The notes below the pieces were generated by a model, which saw only the letters and a program-made list of their open reading frames with translations, was not told the origin of the DNA and did not search any database. Shown piece after piece: positions 35,301 through 47,490 of a stretch of 64,000 bases of DNA (its first letter is position 1; every line of letters begins with the position of its first letter). The position numbers were made by a program, and so were the translations under genes. This stretch comes from Thamnaconus septentrionalis. Its lineage: Eukaryota; Chordata; Actinopteri; Tetraodontiformes; Monacanthidae. Where the stretch lies: positions 15,972,501 through 16,036,500 of the forward strand of contig CM020519.1 in assembly GCA_009823395.1 (NCBI GenBank), given 5' to 3'.

Positions 35301-36229
35301 ACAGAGACACCCAGCAAGTGCCTCGAATAGTTGTGAAATATTTAAAACTCATGTGCCTTGCCCCCTTACCTGTTTGGCATGATTGTTGAACGGGGTGCAA
35401 ATTGTCTGGGAGTCCCCCCCTGCTCTTCACACCAATCCTCAAAGGGAAAAAAACGCCACTTCCGTCAAAGCCGTCCACGGACGTCGAAGGATTAACAACT
35501 TCTTCTCCTCCAAAGGATAAAGAGGACTTTCCGGAAAGTCAAACCACTCTGCTAAATAATTTGGACCAACCCCAACTCATCTCCCTTTGGCCCTGCTTTT
35601 ACATTTGGAGTGCCCTCTGTCTGAAAGTGGCCCTTCTCAACAGCGATGTGAGGGAAAGGGCTTAAAATCCTCGCCATAAAAGTGGAAGACTTCCTGATGT
35701 GTGCAGGTAGAAAAAAAAAAGAAAAATAGTGATGGCATTATTGTACCGAGCATATGAAGTTTTTGATGGGTTTTATTTCCAACTGAACGGTCAATGTCAG
35801 AAAGTTTGATTGGTGGAAAAGTTTAATAATGAATTAAAATGTGTTCCTGGGTCTTGTTTAAAGACTCTCTGCATGATTATTGTCTTAAAAATGTTTATAA
35901 ATTGAAAGCATGCTTTCACTTTTACTGATGATCAGAAACAACACCCTGCATCAAATAGCATGCATGCTTACGAAGCAGAGAGGCTGAGCCAAGTCGGAGA
36001 ATTTTATTCTTTCTTTAATAAATGATCAGCCACTTGTATCCCGAACGTAAGAGTAGGACAAATGGCCATATAAATTTTTACTAGTTTGAGCACAGACTGC
36101 AAAGATGTAATAATACTCGTAAAAAAAGTTTTCCTGAAGACATCTGTTAGGCTTCTGGGAATGACTCGCCATTAAGGCAGCGTATTTAATCTTATATTAC
36201 CTGAATTTTAAGCAGAATGTCAGCATTTG
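35301..36229. other. Unassigned sequence
   Basis: No gene, repeat terminus or RNA is recognised; the second half is AT-rich. Confidence 0.45.
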
Positions 36230-36765
36230 ATGGGCCTACAGCAGCAAATATGAGAGAGGATGTCTGATATAATAAGAGCTAGCATTCGGCTCAGGCTGAC
36301 TGTTGGGAATATTTCAGCAGCAGCAGCAGCAGCAGCAGAAGCGGCAGGAGCAGATAAAGCAACACTATAGTTAGCTCATGAATAATTCTCAGTGGCAAAA
36401 AAAAAGCTGTAAATACAGAACCAGTTAAAAGCAACAAGAAGTAATCATCATCACAACATGGCACCTATACTCTAATCCCCGCTCTTTGGATGTGCCATGG
36501 TTTGGATGAAGAGAGTTCAGAGCTGCTCATTAGTGCATTTCTCTTTCTATTTGTTGGTGTGGCATATTTCAGCCAGCAATGTGGCAATGCCTTATATTTC
36601 ATTCCTAATACCGCGGGCCTCGAATGAGAATCAAGCGCTGTCATGCCCTGCACAGGGGCAACAGCAAAAGATAACGTTTCATTAGGCCAAAGCACGATTC
36701 TCAATTTATTTTTCTGCTTTCAGTGCTTTCAAATAATTTACTGTGGCAACGACTCAAATGGGAAC
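36230..36765. promoter_or_regulatory. Candidate non-coding regulatory stretch
   Basis: Balanced composition without simple repeats, apart from a (CAG)8 run at 36315-36338. Several homeodomain-type cores occur (CTCATTAGTGC near 36527, TTCATTAGGCC near 36678). This is the texture expected of a conserved enhancer, but conservation cannot be seen in one genome. The call is inference. Confidence 0.2.
36315..36338. repeat. (CAG)8 trinucleotide repeat
   Basis: Eight uninterrupted CAG units. Confidence 0.93.
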
Positions 36766-37639
36766 ATGGTCAGAACAAAGATTGAAAATTAGCTATTGGC
36801 ATTTGAAATAAAGTCACCTTGTTCGCCCCAGGGTACTGAAAGCAGTGTGTGCGTGTGTGTACGCTGGCTAGCTGTTATCTCCTGGGGCCAAAACAAAACC
36901 TCTTCAAAAATACAAACACAGCAGCTCTGCGGAACCCAGAGGAGAGTTTAATCCCTGCAGGTGTTTGTCATGTGTTAAAGGTGTTGAGGGTTCTTCGTTC
37001 GTTCGTGTCGACCAGCGTGAACGCGTGCGTGCGTGCCTGTGAAGTCCGTGCGCTCATGCAAAATGTGTTCAGGTAGAAGAAGCTGTGCAGGATTCCTCGT
37101 CCCAGTGTGTGTCTGCAGAGGCTACCGAGCCGCAGGTGCTCTGTCCCACTTTGTCGGCCTGCACAGATGTCACCCAACCCTCCCCCGCCCCCCAAGCTCC
37201 GGCGGGAAGCGCTGGCCATCTTGCGCTTCTTGGACCTGACAGCCCTCCTTTGATATCCCGCACTAACTCCTTTGCATACAAGAGCACTAAGGGGAACTTC
37301 GACGACGACGAGAGGTGTAATAAGCTCAGACATGTGACCTTAAGCCCTTAAGTTTTTTTTTTTTTATTATTGAATAGCTTGTATGTCCACACTAATACAA
37401 ATTCTGAGGGATAATAGTGTCCCTGAATATATACATATATAAGAAATACTCTCTCTCTCTCTCTTTCTCAGCAGATAATCACATTGAAGATACCAGGACC
37501 CAAATTAACAATGGATCTGTTGAAATGAATTAATCAAAGAAAAGTATCCTGGGGAGGCACTAGGATAATGTTCATGTGAACTAACTTCTCAGCAAAAGAC
37601 ACAAAACGGTTTCCTGCCAATACGCAGAGATCTGTAATG
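36766..37639. other. Unassigned sequence
   Basis: T tract near 37351 and a (CT)n run at about 37450-37465. A GC-richer part at 37100-37260 carries chance open frames on both strands. No gene is supported. Confidence 0.45.
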
Positions 37640-38480
37640 AAATCTGTAAGATCCATCTAGACAAACCTTTGGCGTGAAGCATTTATCAGTTGGCCAGAAC
37701 ACAAGCAGACCAATCAGTGTTCTTTGAGGAGATGAAAAAGGTGGCTGAAGACCTGAGAGGGTCCTGCTGAGAGCAAAGAGCCACCATTAAGAAGTGCAGT
37801 GCATGACAAGCGTGCTCTGCTTGGAGTGAAGCAATTTGGACGCGTGTGAGAGCCGTAGGACACCAGTGGGGTGCGCTGTTGGTAGGACTGCATCAGGGAT
37901 CAGCTCGTTTGCTATGGTGACGGACAGGGTAGCAGATGAAGTTAGAAAGGAAAATCAATGGACTATGATGTTTGCAGACGACATCTGTGATCTGTCGTGA
38001 GACATCTAGGCAGGTGGAGGTATGACTTGGGAAGAAGAGGAATGAAGATGAAGAAGTTGAAGGACTTTAAGTTTTGGGGGTCAACATTGCAGAGCAACAG
38101 AGAGTTTAGAAAATCGGTGTAGATGCACATGTTTGGAAAAGGGTGCCAAAAATATGCGTAATGAGACCATCATGAAGAATGAAAAGAAATGTGTCCAAAA
38201 ACGATGGTGAGAGCTTTGATGTCGTCTGGTTTAAAAACAGTTGTGTTGTGGAAAAGACAGGAGGTAGAGCTGCAGGGACCAAAGGTTAAAATGTTTAGCT
38301 TCTCTAACCAAGATGGATTGGATCAGGGATGAGTTACATCAGAGGGACAGTCTAAGCATGTCAGATGTTTTGAGGATAGAGCCAGTGAGATCAGACGATC
38401 AGAGATGATTATAAAGAATATATGATAGCAGTGAATAATGCTGGGGTTTGAACTACTAGGTTTGAAGCAAGAGAAAGACT
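37640..38480 (+). pseudogene. Decayed LINE reverse transcriptase fragment
   Basis: Fossil of a non-LTR retrotransposon open frame. Near 37883 the plus strand encodes VGLHQGSA, matching reverse-transcriptase motif B. A deletion follows, and after a frame change it encodes FAMVTDRVADEV and then MMFADDI. The FADD at 37971-37982 is the form of the catalytic YXDD-type box used by several LINE clades. A stop follows soon after. Further downstream, diverged DNA encodes the post-RT region (RLDRIRDE-like near 38317; MLGFELLG near 38438). Multiple stops, frame changes and gaps show it is dead. The endonuclease domain and 3' tail are not recognised. An RTE-like origin is possible but unproven. The element is 5'-truncated. 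Confidence 0.75.
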
Positions 38481-39865
38481 GGTTGTGGACTTTCGTCTCT
38501 TTACACTTGCAAGGAAATGCTCATCCCGACGCACGTTACGGAAAGACATCCAAAGAAATCCACCTACAACTGAAGCTTGGCTCGATTCAGGTCACTGAAT
38601 CGTCGTTAACTTTACACTTCTTATAGAAAAACGCAACTTTGGCTGGTGTATTTATTCCAGAGAGCCTCAGATTTTCTGCTGCTACCCCTGTGTGTGCGGC
38701 ATACAAGCCTCCCCCTTCCCTAACTGTGGCATGAATTCAAAGAACTAAGCTGTGAGAGGAGTCTCAAGACTCAATTTAAACCATCCTTTTCCTGCCAAAC
38801 ACCGTCTCGCACATGTAATTACTGCTTAAAAACTAAGTGAACATTCACCGCTGGTAGAGGCTGAGCTGATTTTCACACCCGTGAACACCGCAAACGAGAG
38901 ATGTCGCGCGCTTTTGCGGTGACGGCACGGGCGTTTCTTTCTTCTGTTTTTTTTTTTCAGAAGGAAAGGTATGCGGCCGAGTTAATCTGCCCAATATTAG
39001 CAGCGGGTACGGCAGCTGCATGGTAGAGGGGTTGCCATGGTGACTGGGCACAGTTAGCTCAGCCTCTCGCCTCCTCGTTATTTCTTTTTTTTATTTTTTT
39101 TTGTCATACCAGAGGACGGCTCCGTATCTGTGCGCCGCCCCCCCCCCCCAACGTCGGATGTGGCCGACGAGAAACGACGGTGCAGGACATTCTCCCCGCC
39201 ACAAAAGAACACCGCCGCGTTTTTCATTAACAAACGTTGGGGACGGCGCCTTCATGGCGTTCCAGTCGCGCGCGGGGACGCATCAGGGTTCTGTCACAGC
39301 TCCGGCGTCTTGCCTTCACATCTCTGCTTCTTTTTCTCTCCCTCAGAACACCATAATTGGAGGGGTTAGGGAGCGGGGGGAGTAAGGCCAGAGGAGATAA
39401 TCACAACCTGACAAAAGAAAATGATCGTGTTTTGTGGTGGAGCGGGACAGTCGCATGTCCCTGACACAGATGTCACAAGGCTTTCTGCCCCCTCGCCTCG
39501 CGTGCCGGGGTCACGTGTCTCCGTGTTAATTACTTTGCCACGGACTTGCCATGATAGCGCAGGACCCCATGTGACAGAAACCCTCCTGAGAACGTGGCAG
39601 CTTTTATTCTCTCAGAGACTCTCCCAACCCCCTCGAGCGAGGACCTTCACTGCTGAGTTCACACTGCAGAATTTATTCAACAGCTTTCTTTGCATCTCTC
39701 AGATTCCGTCTCTGATATTCAAATTTGTCGTACGCCAGGATCAGACTACATAATTTTTTTATTTTTTTTTCAACAGCCGCTATGTCAGATTACACAGACA
39801 CGGTGTCATAGATTTGTTCTGTGTTTTGTACCGCCGAGTGGCCACGCTGCAAGCACGGTGTGCTT
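38481..39865. other. Unassigned sequence
   Basis: T-rich tracts near 38947 and 39084, a C run near 39138 and a CpG-rich part at 39120-39260. No gene is supported. Confidence 0.45.
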
Positions 39866-39945
39866 TTTAATGTAAGGATGCCGCTTCACGCAGAGAGCCG
39901 CTTCAGAGGCACCAACCACTACGCCACTGTATCGCCTACAAAAAA
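39866..39945 (-). repeat. Possible SINE head fragment, minus strand
   Basis: GAGGCACCAACCACTACGCC resembles the reverse complement of a tRNA-type SINE head (GGCGTAGTGGTTGGTGCC). Only this part is recognisable. Confidence 0.35.
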
Positions 39946-40592
39946 ACATGTGGACATCCATATGTTTAGGTTTTGGAGTTCTGCTGGTTTTCGGCATTTT
40001 TAAAACCTCCAGCAGTGGCAGGTCGCTCAGACAGGGCCTCATCTGGACTTCACACCTCCAGCCCAGCGAGCTGTGAGAAAAGATGGCTCGCCTCTGCCAC
40101 GCCTCTGATTCTGCCTCTGTGGCCTGCTAGTTAGCCATATCAACTCGTGCACCCCGCCCCCAACCTGCCTAGGTTGTATTCAAACGGAACAGTAAGGTGG
40201 ATGAAATGGGTATGGAAGCACAAAGTGGCACGGCGCACAGAGCGGCGATCATTGGTCGCACCAGCCTCGGGTAGGCAGCGTCTTTAATTGGAAGAAGGGG
40301 CCAAAAAGTACGTTACAAAGAACGGCTGCTCTCAAAGAGATTAGCGGATGCTGCCATGGCGAGGTTGGTTGTTTTTCTTTTTCTTTTTACCAGTAATGGA
40401 CACTGAAAGAAGAACAAAAAAAGGGCACTAAAAGCTTTCCAAATTGATCCCGACTGGCCTTGGTGGGAGTTATGTTAAACATCGCTGCATTCCCACCGGG
40501 TAGGGGAGGTCGCTGCTGCCGGTATACTCAGGCAGTCAAAACTATGAGGAGGTCCGCTGGCATGTGCTGCTCTAATCGCCTCTTTACCAAAA
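39946..40592. other. Unassigned sequence
   Basis: T-rich run near 40370. No gene or repeat is recognised. Confidence 0.45.
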
Positions 40593-40695
40593 CCATCCAT
40601 CCATTTTCTATACCCACTTCCTCCTGCACTCAGAGTCACCGGGGTCTGCAGTAGCCTATCGCACCCTGGACAAGTCGGCAGTTCAGCTCAGGGCC
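40593..40695 (-). mobile_element. SINE-like tail fragment, minus strand
   Basis: CCATCCATCCATTTTCTATA at the left is the reverse complement of the TATAGAAAATGGATGG tail. It is followed by CTCCTGCACTCAGAGTC (GACTCTGAGTGCAGGAG in sense orientation) and GCACCCTGGACAAGTC, matching the tail order of the copies at 53860-54003 and 57770-57880. The head is missing. Confidence 0.65.
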
Positions 40696-41172
40696 CAAAA
40701 CCATCCGCTGACCCTTAAGAAGATGGACGTATCAGACTGATCCGTGCTCTATCCACAGGTCTGGCACCGATCTTGCCCTGGCCGCCGCTTGTTAACACAT
40801 CGGGTCGGCCCAGGGGAGCGAGGACAGGCTGGGGGGTTGCGGCAGAGCCAACGGCCAAACATTAACTGTCTTCTGTCGGCAGCGTGAGGCTGTAATGAGG
40901 TCGTGGGAGCACAGGAAAGAGGAGCTGCTGCTCGTGACGGGAGTCTCGTGTAGCGAGTCGACGGCTTCTTTGTCTCGCCAAGTCTTGTTCGCTCGCGCAC
41001 GCGCACACTCGCAGGGGCACTCAGCCGCATGCGGCGGTTTTCATTTTCACTCACGATGAGTTCATGAGCCGCGGCTCCCAGACTGGCACTCAAAGGGAAG
41101 ATGACAAACAAAATTATTTAGCGAGCGAGCGAGCACACACACGCACACACACGCCCAAAAAAGCGCATTGCG

Positions 41173-41174
<2 letters not shown>
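40696..41174. other. Unassigned sequence
   Basis: GAGC and CA simple sequence from about 41121 leads into the (CA)n run. No gene is supported. Confidence 0.45.

Positions 41175-41205
<31 letters not shown>
41175..41205. repeat. (CA)n microsatellite
   Basis: About fifteen CA units, preceded by interrupted CA/CG sequence from 41134. Confidence 0.94.
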
Positions 41206-41207
<2 letters not shown>

Positions 41208-41940
41208 TCAAGCACGAGCCGTATTGTGCACTGCTCCCTTACAACATCAAATTACCTCAAGTCACATAATCTCCGTGGCTTTTTTTTTTTTTTTTTTTCA
41301 CCGCCTCTTCTCAAGAAGGGCACAAAGTGCTAAGAGAGCTATTTTTTTCCTTTTTCTTTTGCAAATGAGGCTGTAGCCCGAGCTGGAGACAACGAGCAAG
41401 AGAGAGAACGGAAAGGGAAGAGGGCCCCTGCCACAGTGAGAATTTGCAGAGAGGATTTGCACACAGCCACCCTGGGCTCACTGCACAGAGTGTACCAAGA
41501 CAGTTCGAGGCGTCGTTCGCACCCTCAGGTCCTTCCACATGACAAGTTTTTTTTCAAAAAAATGTGAGAAAAATCAGCTAAGGTTGAAAACCTGCGAGAG
41601 GATTAGCGTCAAGTGTTTTCATCAGACGTCGGATTAGGATTTTGCAGGAAAAAAACCCAAAAAAATAAAAAACCCAACAACAACAGCCTTAAGCATCAGC
41701 AGCCAAGTGAGAATTGGGTGCCTATTACAATCTAGTTGCTGATGCAAATTTGTACATTTTTGTGTTTGTTTGTTTGTCTTTTGGGGCATTCCAGTAGTTT
41801 TAAAAGCTTTTGTAGGTCTCAGCCAGAACATTTTGTCACCTTCGGGCTAATTCAGAGAGTTGCTAATGAGCGAATATCTTAGAATTTGCAGTCAATAGAA
41901 ATACCAAACTAAATATGTCCAGTTTCACACACAAATCCAA
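41206..41940. other. Unassigned sequence with homopolymers
   Basis: T tract at about 41280-41298 and A-rich sequence near 41648-41672. Nothing else is recognised. Confidence 0.5.
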
Positions 41941-42065
41941 ATTCACCTCACTTGCATGTTTTTGTACTGTGGGGTAGCAGGACGCCTAAGTATTTGGAGA
42001 GAACATGCAAACTCCACACTGAAAAGCTCCGGCGATCGAACCCACAACCAATGATGGGACAGCAA
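41941..42065 (-). mobile_element. SINE-like head fragment, minus strand
   Basis: GAGAACATGCAAACTCCACA and GATCGAACCCACAACC on the plus strand are reverse complements of the TGTGGAGTTTGCATG and GGTTGTGGGTTCGATC blocks of the family. The B-box-like part lies at the right end. The tail is missing. Confidence 0.65.
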
Positions 42066-42703
42066 AATTTGTTTTAACCACATTTTATCATTCCCCTTAC
42101 GAAGACAGGATTCATTTTCCTCATTTTCTCCTACATCCTCAAGCATAACGGAGGGCACCGAGTTGAACTTGCATTAATGAAAAGAAAATCTCCTCCTCAA
42201 AAGTTTGTATGGTCTTGAAAGATAAACTCTGACTTCATGATAGCAGTAAAACTCTGGAACAAGTGATGATTTCAGCAATTATAGGAATAAAGCTTCAAAA
42301 AGGCTTTGTCCTTACCGCTGTTTTGTGTGATACTGAGTCACTCGGACCTGGAATCTGTATTAACGCAAATCCAACGATGAAGGACAGTACAAATCTAAAC
42401 AACAATTGGGTCACTCAACAAGACCTGAAAAACCTCACGCAATCCACACCGCAATGAGTGCCAAGATTTCACCACTACAAACTGTTTCTACAAACTCTAT
42501 TGTTTTTTTCTGACTCAATTTCAGTCATTGGGTGAGCACCCACAATGTGCGATTTCGATATGTGCACGCAGGCACCACCCACTCCCACTGTGTTCATTTA
42601 AAATTTCAGACATTTTTAATTGCTATATTATATTTGATGATGTTGAAATTGTTCCCCAAGTTGTATCCCCCAAGCTAACATAAACAAAAGTAACATTGCT
42701 TGT
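42066..42703. other. Unassigned sequence
   Basis: No gene or repeat is recognised. Confidence 0.45.
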
Positions 42704-42985
42704 TTTTTTTTTTTTTTTTTTAAATAAAGCCCCAAATCACATCCAGAGGCATCTTGAAGTGCTTTGTTCAATCAAAAAGAGAAAGCAACAGATCTCTCCA
42801 GGGCAAGGGGACAGTGGCAGGGAAAAACTTCCCAGTGGGAAGGAACCTCGGGCAGACCCGAACTCTGGAGGGCTGGCCCATCTGTTTTGGCTGGTTTGAG
42901 CGAATAGCAAACACAAACAATGCCGAAGTAGAGACAGAGGGACAGACAAGACAAGGAGAGACGCAGTGGGAATATATACAATGAT
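42704..42985 (+). mobile_element. SINE-like dispersed repeat with a conserved core
   Basis: After a T homopolymer (42704-42722), the sequence AATAAAGCCCCAAATCAC, CTCCAGGGCAAGGGGACAG, TGGCAGGGAAAAACTTCCC and GGGAAGGAACCTCGGGCAGA follows the order of a repeat common in fish genomes (GGCAAGGAAAAACTCCC then GGAAGAAACCTCGGGCAGA). Recognition is from memory of the family. The short open frames across it have no meaning. Confidence 0.6.
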
Positions 42986-45430
42986 CTACAAAGTTTTCAC
43001 TTTATAAAAATGTATACATACTGTAGATAAATCAGTTGGCGGCCATATATTTCACACCAATAGGCCTTTAGTGATGTCACACTTGGTCCTACCTAGATTA
43101 TTACACCTCATAATACCATCAATATGACACCATGGCTCAATGATCCTGAAACAATCACACTTACAAGTGTGAGTCAAGCAACAATATTTTCGGAGCATTT
43201 CAAATCAATAAGATGGCGCTTAACAACTAAGATTAGGAAATTATGATACCGTCATGGATGCTGTCTAAACGCAGAAATAAAAGGCAATTTTTCAACAGAG
43301 TTTTAATACGCCCATCAAAAGCGCACTTTGTGGGTTTAAGCAAGTCCACCTACACCTACAAGAAACAGATTGTTTGTATTTGATTTTTGAGAATACATAA
43401 CATTATATATGTGTGTGTGTATCTGTGTATGTATATAGTTGATTAACAAATAAGGTGTAAACAGCCTATGCAACTAAAGCATTGCTAATCCTAATGCTAA
43501 CACGAAACCTAAACAATATATTGACATTGTCATGGAATTGAATAACTAATGTTAACGTGTTCAGAAAAAAAATGTTTATGTTTTAGACACTACAGCCAGT
43601 TACTTTGGACTTTGAGTCATTTTTTTCCCCCTTTTGTCACCATTTGAGAGACCCGCTCTACAAATGCTAATATAAGCTTGGTTCATCCTTGTTTGTCCTG
43701 CAAACACTTAAGACGGATTGACTAACATCCAAAAACAACAAAAACAGGATTTTTTTTTTGTTTGTTTTTTCTGGGACATGAGCATTTGGAGATGCCAATC
43801 TGTCCGTCTGTGTTCAGTGCAGCGAGCTCCAAACATTTCTCCATTCCTTTCCGTGAAGGTGGTTCTCTTGCCGCTTGCTGTATGCCAGTGAAGTTTAGGG
43901 CTTTTGTGCTTTGGGGCTGGAAACAATTCCACACTGGGATCTATCTGGAGCTGATTCGCTCACCAACCCAAATGGCACAAAACACAGTATTCTCACAAGG
44001 CTTTGGGCAATCTCGTCTCGTTATTTTGCTCTTTCCTCTGTTTGCTTTAAATATCCCTGGTATTATGAGGCTCATGTGATTGGCTTCTGCTCCTACAATG
44101 CCGATGCCATATCCCCGTTATGTCCAAAGCTGTGACAAAAAGAAAGACACTGCCGATTTTGGATGCAATTCAATTGAGTGTTTTATTATTCCATAATATT
44201 TGATGTGCTTTTTTTTTGGTTTTGTTTTTTTAGTTGTGTGTTTTTCCTTTTTGAAAAGGCTTAGAATTGTCTGATTTGATCAAATCTCTGACGTTATCTC
44301 AAAACCGCCGATGCCGTGGGGTTGAGAGGGAAACTGGAAGGAGAAAAGCAGCAAAAGTCTGGAGACTTTGCATTGTGACATGCATAGGCATGGTTCAATA
44401 ACCGAAGGTTGAGTAGGGAAAAAAGTGACCTGGCATCTGACACATCCGAGTGATATGAATGGTTCTGTTGTGATCGTGCCATCGGCGTTAAGAGGCTGTC
44501 TGTTTTCAACCAGGAGAGAAAAACTCTTGTCCTTCTTGGTCATTTTTCAAGGCCTGGAGGTTCTTGGTGGAAACACACATCAAAGTTGCAGCCAGCAGCA
44601 GCACACAGCCGCATAGTGTCATATTTCATATTCTTGTCATGCACTCGCTGTTTATATCTCAATGCTCTTCTTGTATGTCAGTGCATATCATTCTCCTCGA
44701 ACATTCTTGCCTACCTCCGTCAGTCGGGATTGTTTTTAACCCCCGAGCAGAAATTAATTCTCGTTTTGCTCCTCCGTAGCCTGACGACAGCGACTGCTAA
44801 GAAAAACGCCTATTTTGGTTGCATTTGCCGTTTGTTTTGACAAAAGAACTTCTACCTTTCCCCACCAAAAAAAAAAAAAAAGGAATTCCTGCTCCATGGC
44901 CTCTGCTCATGGAGATGAAGAAGTCTTCTGTTAACCTCTAGAAAGGTTGCTGCAATTTTAACAAAATCCTGAAAAGCTGCCACTATGATTGTGTACCAAT
45001 GGTCGAAATCAGAAGCATTTAGAGAAGGAAGAATAAAAGGGAAAAAGCGAGAGTTCTGTTATTTGGTGCGACACATCCCAACTCACCAAGGTTAGTCAGT
45101 GACGCTCAGTGAAGTGGTCATTTGGAGAGTCACAAGTGAATTAAGTTATAATTAATGACCAAAGGGCCTTCAATTGTTCCAAACATTTTGTAGAAGCTCT
45201 TCCCCACATGGATATGGAAATTAAATCCAACTGTTTTGGCAATAATTCCAACTGGAAGATCATGTTACCAACCCAGATGCTCCCAGTGACATTTTTCTAC
45301 AGCTGTTCAATTGTGAAATATATAATTACCATTTTATGACATCATGCCATATTTGAAGTTCATGTTTAGGTAAGTTGTTTCATTCTACTGTCTAATAATT
45401 ATCCAACTGACTTACAGATTCTTTTTTTAC
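42986..45430. other. Unassigned sequence
   Basis: TA/TG simple sequence at 43404-43438, T and A tracts near 43620, 43749, 44211 and 44866. Open frames near 43762-44840 are under 110 codons and have no family resemblance. No transposon termini seen. Confidence 0.45.
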
Positions 45431-45830
45431 ACTTGGTCCAATTAAACAAGAATAGGGGCCAAAAGAAAGGGGACTGGGTTCTTTTTTTATTCACATTGTT
45501 AGTTCACCTAAATAGGACTCAGTTCTCTTTCCGGTCCACTTTAGCTCTGATCACTCGCCAGGTTGAAGTGAACGACACCCTGGCTGGACATGGAGCCAAC
45601 CGAGCCAAGACCACCTTTGCTCGGTTTGGTTCACTCTAAACTGTTCTAAGGCTGTTTCAAGTGTGCACATACGTGCTTCAACTGATCCCCGAGCGCTCTT
45701 CGGGGACTGAAACGGCCCAGGTGTGAAAACACCCTCTGGCACTGAATCCCAAACCACCGAAACAGGGAGGATGGATACCGAACGGTGAACAGCAGGTAGA
45801 ATAACACTCCACTCCGGTTGATGTCCCGCG
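45431..45830. repeat. Possible non-autonomous DNA transposon
   Basis: CGGTCCACTTTAGCTCTG, GCCAACCGAGCCAAGACC, GCTCGGTTTGGTTCACTC and CGGCCCAGGTGTGAAAACAC resemble a family of teleost MITEs that carry 'GGTTCGGTC' and 'GTGTGAAAACACCC' blocks. Complete termini were not found and no second copy is in the window. Confidence 0.4.
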
Positions 45831-46793
45831 AATGTGAATTTGTCCCGCGTCTGCTCTGAACCTGGAGGTTATACCGATGCGGCAATGCCTGCTGAGAGAG
45901 CGCAATTTGCCTCGCCGCTAGCCTCCACCTCCTGGAGCCTCTCCAGCCGAGTGGCGCTTGTTCTGGGAAAGCGTTCACACGCAAGGCGCCACCTCGCCAA
46001 ATTTGCCGCCGAACCGTGGGCGGCGGCCACGGCCGGTAAAGGAGGACAGCGAGGACACGGAGGGGAACAAAGGGAAAGGAGCGACAGAAGGTCTGGTATC
46101 AAAGGGCCAATTTCGCTGGAAATTTATACGGCCGGCGATGTCCTGGGAGGCGGGCAGATTTCTTGGATATGACCCCCTCCCCGTCTCCCTCCCCCCCACT
46201 TTAGTCTCAGCGGGACGTATTATCAAGGATAAGGCTGAACCTGCCTGCTTCCATAGCCGCCACGCGGAGAGAGCACTGAGCAGCAAGTGGATCTCTCCTC
46301 AATTTCTCTTGTGTAGCTCCTCCTTTTTCCTACCAAATGGAACTACGTGCCAGTTATGTACTGGTGTTAGTGACAGTTCACTGTCAGCTCAACATGTGTG
46401 GGAGCCAACAACCGATTTTGTTTTTTTCCCATGCTAGACATCCACAACTGTAGCTCCCAGTTTTACAAGGCTTCGCTGGTCTCAACGATCTCTTATCCCG
46501 ACAACCCGTAACTGTGTTTTGCCAAACAAAGTCTGACAAGTCCAAAAATTGTATGACAGACTGCGGCGAGGCCAGCTCATTATGCCTGATGGCGCAACAG
46601 ACAGAGTGTTCAGTCTCTCAGCAGTATTAGTCAAAATTCCAAGAAAATTCGCCTTCAGTTCAACCTCTTCACTTGAAAAGTTGCAGGCAACCAGACTTTT
46701 CTGAATAATAACACAAAGCCATTTTTAATGTCAATATGAATGATGAATGATGACAGTGTGACAGACAGTGTAATGAAAGCTGTGTTATTCAGC
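45831..46793. other. Unassigned, first half CpG-rich
   Basis: CpG-rich at 45950-46150 (CGTGGGCGGCGGCCACGGCCG near 46013, only its start compared). No start site or exon signal is convincing, and open frames on the two strands overlap. Confidence 0.4.
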
Positions 46794-46816
46794 TGTGTGT
46801 GTGTGTGTGTGTGTGT
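46794..46816. repeat. (TG)n microsatellite
   Basis: About eleven TG units. Confidence 0.93.
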
Positions 46817-47169
46817 ATATCTCTGTGTGTGATAATTGACCTTTATATAATAAGACACTTTGTTGAAAAATTCTCCTGTTTTCCCCAAATATAATATGAT
46901 AATTAAGTCACTGATTCTCTCTAACGCAGTGTTTCTGTCTTTCAAAAAATGTGATTTTTTTTTTTTTTTTGAGCATTTTCACTCATGATTTTCAGTCCCT
47001 CGAGCTCAGACTGAAGCAAAAAATTTGGCTCGCAGGCTTTCTGGCTGAGAGTCACTTCTGTCTTTTTCTGCAACAAGAGAAAGTGAATTAAAACTAGGCC
47101 CCAGTGTTCAACTCGGACCCTGCCTTCGTCGGTAGCGAGATAATAATGAGGATCCAATTCGTTCTTTGA
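46817..47169. other. Unassigned sequence
   Basis: T homopolymer at about 46956-46970. No gene is recognised. Confidence 0.5.
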
Positions 47170-47490
47170 CATCAATTAATCAGTCATTACCTTTATGTAA
47201 CCAGTAAAACCAGGAAGAACTGGCCAGGAGGCAGAAAAGGAGTTGCACATTGATGGCTGCGGCATCAATGTGCAACTACTACTAATTTCGCATCATGTCT
47301 TTCACGGCTTTGCAAATGCGTCGAGAACATTGAAACGTGAAGCAAAACAAAAAACGTCACTTTGAAGTCTTTAAGTGGTAATTAAAGAAGATGCAATTCG
47401 AAAGAAAATAAAAGCTGTCTGAATTAATTGCATGAGAAACAAACAACAACCGTTACAAGAAACGGAGGCTATTATTACACCAGGCGTACC
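47170..47490. promoter_or_regulatory. Candidate non-coding regulatory stretch with a perfect hairpin
   Basis: Contains CATCAATTAATCAGTCATTA, GGTAATTAAAG and GAATTAATTGCATG homeodomain-type motifs around the hairpin at 47241-47277. No coding frame or transposon hallmark. The texture resembles developmental enhancers, but function is only inferred. Confidence 0.25.
47241..47277. repeat. Perfect hairpin, 15-base stem and 7-base loop
   Basis: AGTTGCACATTGATG (47241-47255) and CATCAATGTGCAACT (47263-47277) are exact reverse complements around the loop GCTGCGG. The stem is too short for a typical miRNA precursor, and the flanks do not extend pairing. Confidence 0.92.

Noticed and set aside
47241..47277. 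microRNA precursor
   Set aside because: The stem is only 15 bp with no extension in the flanks, too short for a normal hairpin precursor.
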